A stretch of DNA of 64,000 nucleotides. Origin: Gemmatimonas sp. GTDB lineage: Bacteria > Gemmatimonadota > Gemmatimonadetes > Gemmatimonadales > Gemmatimonadaceae. Where the stretch lies: contig NZ_JAPZSK010000001.1 in the NCBI RefSeq assembly GCF_027531815.1, positions 62,001-126,000 of the forward strand, in the 5' to 3' direction. Every line of letters starts with the position of its first letter. Positions within the stretch are counted from its first letter, which is position 1. Below the pieces are notes generated by a model. That model did not search any database and had not been told where the DNA came from. It worked only from the letters and a program-made list of their open reading frames with translations. Positions 54,486 to 64,000 of this stretch are shown piece after piece. The translations under genes were made by a program, and so were the position numbers.

Positions 54486-55664
54486 TTACCCCACCACCGG
54501 CCTCACGCGCAGGACGCGGCCGTTGCCGCTGTCGGTGACGAGGTACACGAAGCCGTCGGGGCCCACGGTCACATCACGAATGCGTTCGCCCAATTCACCA
54601 AGGTAGCGCATCTCGCGCGTGACGCGACCATTGGTGAGTTCGAGGCGCACCAGCGCCCCCGGTGACAGCGAGCCGACGAGCACACTGCCGCGCCATCCGG
54701 GAATGGTGGTGGCGGTGTAGAAGGCCATGCCGGAGGGAGCGATGACGGGATCCCAGTAGTAGACCGGCTGCTCCATCCCGGCCTTGGCCGTGCCTTCACC
54801 AATCCGGGCACCCGAGTAGTCCACGCCATAGGTGATGACCGGCCAGCCGTAGTTCCTGCCGCGCTCGGCGCGATTCAGTTCGTCGCCGCCGCGCGCGCCA
54901 TGCTCCACGGTCCACAAGGCTCCCGTTTCGGGATGCAGCGCGGCCGACTGCACATTGCGATGGCCGTAGGACCAGACCGTGGACTGCGCGTTGGCCTGCC
55001 CCACGAACGGGTTGTCGGCTGGCACACTACCGTCGGCGTTGACGCGCACGACCTTGCCCTGCCCCATGGCGAGATCCTGCGCGCGATCGCGCCAGTTCAT
55101 GCGATCGCCGAGCGTAATGTAGAGCCGCCCCTCGCGATCGAATACCAGCCGGGCGCCGTAGTGGCCGCCACCGTTCAGCTTGGGCTCCTGCCGGTAGATG
55201 ACCTGCACATCCACCAGGGCCGTGCCGGTGAAGCGGGCGCGTGCCACGGCGGTTCCGGCGCCACCGCTTCCCGGTTCGGCATAGGAGAGGTAGATGCGCT
55301 GGTTCTGCGTGAACTGCGGGTCGATGGCCACGTCGAGCAGCCCCCCCTGCCCTTGGGCGAAGACGGCGGGAACCCCGGTTACCGGCGCCGACAGCTGCCC
55401 GGTGGTGGAAAGCACGCGCAGCCGCCCCGGGCGCTCGGTAACCAGCGCGCGACCGTCGGGGAGGAATTCGATGGCCCATGGGTTCACAAGGCCACCCGCC
55501 ACCGTTTCGGCGGTCACTACCCCCCGCGTACTGGCTGGCGTAGGGGACCGGTCGGCAAGCTGCTGCGCCGACGGCGGACTCGCCGGATTCTCTCCGGTGG
55601 GCGTGGCCGGCGGGGCCTGCGTGCAGGCGGCAAGGAGCACGACAAGTGCTGACAGGCGGCGCAT
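54486..55664 (-). CDS. PQQ-dependent sugar dehydrogenase-like lipoprotein
   Basis: 392 residues from MRRLSALVVLLAAC, a lipoprotein signal. The beta-propeller matches soluble aldose/sorbosone dehydrogenases: NPWAIEFLPDGRALVTERPG, GQGGLLDVAIDPQF, ARLVFDREGRLYITLGDR, WSYGHRNVQSAALHP, GRNYGWPVITYGVDY and IAPSGMAFYT. The family binds pyrroloquinoline quinone in the periplasm and oxidises aldoses, though many members have unknown substrates. It is convergent with the kinase gene (5 nt apart) and divergent from the molybdenum hydroxylase genes. Confidence 0.9.
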   Translation of the reverse strand: MRRLSALVVLLAACTQAPPATPTGENPASPPSAQQLADRSPTPASTRGVVTAETVAGGLVNPWAIEFLPDGRALVTERPGRLRVLSTTGQLSAPVTGVPAVFAQGQGGLLDVAIDPQFTQNQRIYLSYAEPGSGGAGTAVARARFTGTALVDVQVIYRQEPKLNGGGHYGARLVFDREGRLYITLGDRMNWRDRAQDLAMGQGKVVRVNADGSVPADNPFVGQANAQSTVWSYGHRNVQSAALHPETGALWTVEHGARGGDELNRAERGRNYGWPVITYGVDYSGARIGEGTAKAGMEQPVYYWDPVIAPSGMAFYTATTIPGWRGSVLVGSLSPGALVRLELTNGRVTREMRYLGELGERIRDVTVGPDGFVYLVTDSGNGRVLRVRPVVG

Positions 55665-55719
55665 GATGACCTCGGCATGTCGGGAGGGATCCTGATCCGC
55701 TATCGGAACTCCGAGCAAC

Positions 55720-55782
55720 GGCGGATCCCTGACCTCGGATAGTGATCCGCCGTCACATTCTCGGACAGCCAGTTGCTGTCCG
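55720..55782. repeat. Two inverted repeats upstream of the molybdenum hydroxylase genes
   Basis: GGCGGATC (55720-55727) pairs with GATCCGCC (55744-55751). CGGACAGC (55762-55769) pairs with GCTGTCCG (55775-55782), with a 5-nt loop. Both lie in the 257-nt divergent gap and could be operator sites or RNA hairpins. Repeats of GTCCGAT and CGGAT occur between them. Confidence 0.5.
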
Positions 55783-55921
55783 ATGTCCGATAGTTACGGG
55801 ACCTCGGCGCTACGTGAAAGGGCCGAAATCGGACGTCTCGCGGTTGCGGGATCTCTGGACTCCCCCGTCCCGTGGGGCGACATTTCCCAGGTTAGTCCTC
55901 CTTCCTCCGACCTCCGGTCCC

Positions 55922-56434
55922 ATGGCGATCACGCTCAAGGTCAACGGCGCCACCCGCACGGTGGACGCCCCCGCGGATATGCCCCTGCTCTGGGTGCTGC
56001 GCGACGAACTCGATCTGAAGGGCACCAAATTCGGGTGCGGCGCCAATCGCTGTGGCGCGTGCACGGTGCACATCAACGGCGTGGCGCAGCGCACCTGCAC
56101 GATGCCCGTCTCGCGGGCCGCGGGCGCCGAGATCACCACTATCGAGGGACTCGACGCCAAGGGCGCCCATGCGGTGCAGCAGGCGTGGGAGGAGCTCGAC
56201 GTGCCGCAGTGCGGTTACTGCCAGGCGGGCCAGATGATGGCCGCCGCGTCGCTGCTGGCGAAGACCGCCAAGCCCACCGATGCCGACATCGACACGGCGC
56301 TGAACACGAATCTCTGCCGCTGCGCGACATACCTGCGCATTCGTGCCGCCGTGCACCGCGCGGCCGAGATCAAGGCTGGTGGTGCCGCCGTAGGCTCGAG
56401 CAGCGGGTCGGGCAAGCACGAGGAGGAGAACTGA
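55922..56434 (+). CDS. Molybdenum hydroxylase small subunit, two [2Fe-2S] clusters
   Basis: 170 residues from [15 protein letters not shown]. The plant-type [2Fe-2S] site is [20 protein letters not shown] followed by TCTM, and the second cluster is [10 protein letters not shown] with [12 protein letters not shown]. This is the electron-transfer subunit of xanthine-dehydrogenase/aldehyde-oxidase-family enzymes, most like isoquinoline 1-oxidoreductase alpha (IorA). It lacks a signal peptide. The catalytic subunit starts 2 nt downstream. Confidence 0.95.
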   Translation: MAITLKVNGATRTVDAPADMPLLWVLRDELDLKGTKFGCGANRCGACTVHINGVAQRTCTMPVSRAAGAEITTIEGLDAKGAHAVQQAWEELDVPQCGYCQAGQMMAAASLLAKTAKPTDADIDTALNTNLCRCATYLRIRAAVHRAAEIKAGGAAVGSSSGSGKHEEEN

Positions 56435-56436
56435 CC

Positions 56437-60326
<3,890 letters not shown>

Positions 60327-60340
60327 CCGGTGGTGTGGGC

Positions 60341-60555
60341 GACCACAAGCAGACGGCAGACGGCAGGAACGACAGCACGCAGTTGGGCAGGGATTCGGAA
60401 GACCAACGCGGGAGCCGGCGCTGCGCGCGGCTCCCGATATCCCTACCGCAAAGGAAATCGGACGCCCCGCGAAGCGGTGGCGCCCGTTTTGTTGTACCAC
60501 ATTCCTGCCGTACTGCCTGCTGTGGTGCCTGCCGTCTGCCGTCTGCTGTTTGTCG
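60341..60555. repeat. Long imperfect inverted repeat between pgm and the PP2C gene
   Basis: Arms of about 51 bp (60341-60391 and 60504-60555) pair with about 80 percent identity. Each contains two GACGGCA units, with the 19-mer GCAGACGGCAGACGGCAGG in the left arm and its complement in the right. Between the arms are a 9-bp GGGAGCCG-type hairpin (60409-60436) and the terminator hairpin. It lies at a convergent gene end. Confidence 0.7.
60460..60494 (+). terminator. Terminator after pgm
   Basis: GGACGCCCCGC (60460-60470) and GCGGTGGCGCCC (60474-60485) form an imperfect GC stem with a GAA loop, followed by GTTTTGTTG, a fair T-run. Confidence 0.65.
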
Positions 60556-60581
60556 CACGCACGGCCCTTGCCACACTCCCC

Positions 60582-62615
<2,034 letters not shown>

Positions 62616-62619
62616 GCGG

Positions 62620-62725
62620 TTGCACTGACGACTCGCAACTCGAACTACCAACGACAAACGCCCCCGAAGATCACGTGATCTCCGGGGGAGTTCTTGGTTC
62701 CTGGTAGGAGTTGTCAGTCGTTAGT
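62620..62725. repeat. Inverted repeat family member after LPOR
   Basis: Degenerate AACTC/GAGTT units flank the terminator. ACGACTCGCAACTCGAACTACC is on the left, and the right side (from 62697) complements it imperfectly. It contains GTTCCTGGTA (62697-62706), identical to 4172-4181. Like that site, it lies at a convergent gene end. Confidence 0.6.
62661..62700. terminator. Bidirectional terminator between LPOR and DUF779
   Basis: CCCCCGAAGATCAC and GTGATCTCCGGGGG form a 14-bp stem with one mismatch around the perfect palindrome GATCACGTGATC, leaving almost no loop unless the central bases open. AGTTCTTGGTTCC follows on the plus strand and CGTTTGTCGTT on the minus strand. Confidence 0.65.
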
Positions 62726-63130
62726 TCAAACCACCGACTGCTCCCCCCTCGGCGCCTCCCCCGGCGCCTGCAGCCGCTCCCACTCCGCATCGCGGTACCA
62801 CCGCGACCACGTGAGAAAGCGCCCCCCCTCCGGCGCGTCCACGGAGAATCCCGACCCTCGCCCCCGCACGCCGTCAATGATGAGAAGCGTGTGCTTCCAG
62901 TATTCGTACTGTTCGCCGCCGATGTAGAAGGGCGTGTCCGCAATGGTCCCCAGGTAGACATCCCGGAAACCGATGCGCAATTCACCGCGCGGGTCGCACA
63001 TGGGCGCGCTGCCATCGCAGCACCCGCCGCTCTGATGGAACACCAGCGGGCCGTGGAGTGCCTGCAGCTTGTGCAGCAGGGCGGCGGCGGCCGGTGTGAC
63101 AGTCGCACGAGCCACGGGCGTTGCCAGCAT
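62726..63130 (-). CDS. DUF779 protein
   Basis: 134 residues from MLATPVARATVTPAAA; a TTG ten codons upstream is an alternative. The family core is clear: GPLVFHQSGGCCDGSAPMC (with the Cys-rich SGGCCDGS), then FYIGGEQYEYWKHTLLIIDG and RGRGSGFSVDAPEG. DUF779 genes are known next to aldehyde dehydrogenases, and here a truncated one of that kind is 16 nt upstream. Function is not established. It ends near the convergent LPOR repeat. Confidence 0.9.
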   Translation of the reverse strand: MLATPVARATVTPAAAALLHKLQALHGPLVFHQSGGCCDGSAPMCDPRGELRIGFRDVYLGTIADTPFYIGGEQYEYWKHTLLIIDGVRGRGSGFSVDAPEGGRFLTWSRWYRDAEWERLQAPGEAPRGEQSVV

Positions 63131-63146
63131 ATCGGTCACGTTCGAC

Positions 63147-63410
63147 TCAATAGAACCCAAGCGCGTTCGGGCTGTAGCTCACCAGCAAGTTCGTCGTCTG
63201 CTGGTAGTGGCTGAGCATCATCGTGTGATTCTCCCGGCCGATGCCGCTCTGCTTGTAGCCACCGAAGGCGGCGTGGGCCGGGTACAGGTGGTAGCAGTTG
63301 GTCCACACCCGCCCCGCCTTGATGGCGCGCTCGGCACGGTTCGCGGTGTTCATGTCGCGCGACCACGCGCCGGCACCCAGTCCGTAGGAGGATGGCGCGG
63401 TGCGGGGCAT
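63147..63410 (-). pseudogene. C-terminal fragment of an ExaC/AldA-type aldehyde dehydrogenase
   Basis: 87 codons whose recognisable part begins [20 protein letters not shown] (about 63386) and continues [20 protein letters not shown] and [12 protein letters not shown] to the normal family ending SPNALGFY. A full enzyme has about 500 residues; the remaining about 420, with the NAD site and the catalytic Cys, are missing. Upstream DNA belongs to a different gene. I infer that a deletion or rearrangement removed the N-terminal part. The DUF779 partner downstream is intact. Confidence 0.85.
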
Positions 63411-63523
63411 CGAGCGCGTGATGGGACAGCCGTTGCGCGACGGGTGTCGCGCTGTATGCCCTCTGCACGCTCAGCGCCGCCGCGAGGGCGGTTGCTGCAA
63501 CGCCAGCGACGACGCGACGCGCG

Positions 63524-64000
63524 TTACGCCGCGACGACCGCCGACGCCTCGGCGCGCGCACCGCGACGGCGCCAGGCCAGGAGGCGACGCAGAGAGAGCA
63601 GGAGGCCGGTGACCACCAGCACCGAGGCCCCCAGCGACACGATTCCGGCGAGCGTCTGCCCCCAGAAACCGAGGACCTCGCCGGTATGCGTGAAGCGCAT
63701 GATGTTGCGCACCTGACGGCCCGTGGTGAGCGAGTCGAACGGCTGCCACGTGGTGGGCTCGCCACGGCGCGACAGGGTGAGCGTGGCCCGCTTGGTGGGT
63801 TCCCCACCCATGCCGCGATCGATCGTGTAGACGAGTGGCGCGTCGGCGGCCTTGGGCCAGGCCAGCGACATGGCGCGCCAGTCGGGCATGCGTTCGGCGG
63901 CCACCGCGTACACGTCGCCTACCAGCGGTGTCGGCGCGGGGGCAGGTCGTGTGCCGGTGGCGGTTCCGGTGGCGGTTCCGGTGGCGGTTAAGGTGGCGGT
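63524..64000 (-). CDS. PepSY-type membrane protein, 5'-truncated by window edge
   Basis: About 159 codons, open to the window edge. The visible portion is the C-terminal part of a PepSY-associated transmembrane protein. VYAVAAERMPDWRAMSLAWP is followed by a beta-rich PepSY segment (TTWQPFDSLTTGRQVRNIMR), then FTHTGEVLGFWGQTLAGIVS and VLVVTGLLLSLRRLLAWRRR, a membrane pair ending in a basic tail. Such proteins occur with iron uptake or redox functions. The Thr/Ala/Gly-rich stretch at 63954-64000 is a simple tandem repeat. Function is uncertain because the main part lies outside. Confidence 0.7.
   Translation of the reverse strand, partial: TATLTATGTATGTATGTRPAPAPTPLVGDVYAVAAERMPDWRAMSLAWPKAADAPLVYTIDRGMGGEPTKRATLTLSRRGEPTTWQPFDSLTTGRQVRNIMRFTHTGEVLGFWGQTLAGIVSLGASVLVVTGLLLSLRRLLAWRRRGARAEASAVVAA
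63954..64000. repeat. 12-bp tandem repeat in the PepSY-type gene
   Basis: CCGGTGGCGGTT is repeated three times and followed by a partial fourth copy with one variant unit (TTAAGG). In the minus-strand frame it encodes Thr-Ala-Thr-Gly repeats. The array runs off the window, so its total length is unknown. Confidence 0.85.

Noticed and set aside
55783-56436. A 218-codon N-terminal extension of the molybdenum hydroxylase large subunit
   Set aside because: It runs through the small-subunit gene in another frame. The Tat signal at 56437 marks the true start.
63954-64000. A CRISPR-like array
   Set aside because: The units are 12 bp, contiguous and have no spacers. It is a coding tandem repeat.

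Overview
The window is about 64 kb of GC-rich bacterial chromosome with densely packed genes and many ATGA- or GTGA-type overlaps. A SusC/SusD outer-membrane pair, an eukaryotic-type Ser/Thr kinase and PP2C phosphatase, M14 and S9 secreted peptidases, a DUF305/LVIVD pair and molybdenum hydroxylase genes point to the phylum Gemmatimonadota. A convincing light-dependent protochlorophyllide reductase (61653-62615) suggests the phototrophic Gemmatimonas lineage in particular. The taxonomic call is inference from gene content. I see no rRNA, tRNA, CRISPR array, insertion sequence or prophage.

Region by region. 2-4101 is a biotin operon, bioF (cut by the window edge)-bioA-bioD-bioB. A decayed DsbA/FrnE-type pseudogene, pdxH, a phosphodiester glycosidase and a secreted hypothetical protein follow. 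7103-15944 is one long minus-strand run: fadI-fadJ beta-oxidation genes, a DinB-like protein, an M14 carboxypeptidase lipoprotein, proline dehydrogenase, a small hypothetical, rsgA and an SDR. 16022-23612 holds glpD, an enoyl thioester reductase, greA, a LOG-family protein, an alkaline-phosphatase-superfamily hydrolase, a MazG-like pyrophosphohydrolase, a small hypothetical and queG.

23680-40093 is the most distinctive region. It is a minus-strand run of a two-component system (PDZ-containing membrane histidine kinase plus NtrC-type regulator), an S9-fold protein, a putative esterase, SusC, SusD and two more S9-fold proteins. It looks like a nutrient-uptake locus for peptides or peptide-like esters. 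All three S9-fold proteins keep the nucleophile serine but have lost the usual Asp and His positions, and the regulator has GSFTDA where sigma-54 activators have GAFTGA.

40233-45290 is a tight ADH-ALDH-P450-lipoprotein operon of unknown substrate. 46064-49217 is a copper-resistance operon (copZ-copA-csoR) with a readable promoter and a CsoR-type palindrome inside it. 49219-54480 holds a ring-cleavage-type VOC protein, a lipoprotein made only of a TonB-receptor plug domain, DUF305, an LVIVD-repeat protein and a Ser/Thr kinase. 54486-60326 holds a PQQ sugar-dehydrogenase-like lipoprotein, a two-subunit molybdenum hydroxylase and phosphoglucomutase. 60582-64000 holds a PP2C phosphatase, the LPOR, a DUF779 protein, a truncated aldehyde dehydrogenase and a PepSY-type membrane protein cut by the window edge.

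Three convergent gene ends (about 4.1, 60.4 and 62.7 kb) carry imperfect inverted repeats built of short degenerate units. Two of them share the same 10-mer, which suggests a dispersed terminator-like repeat family.
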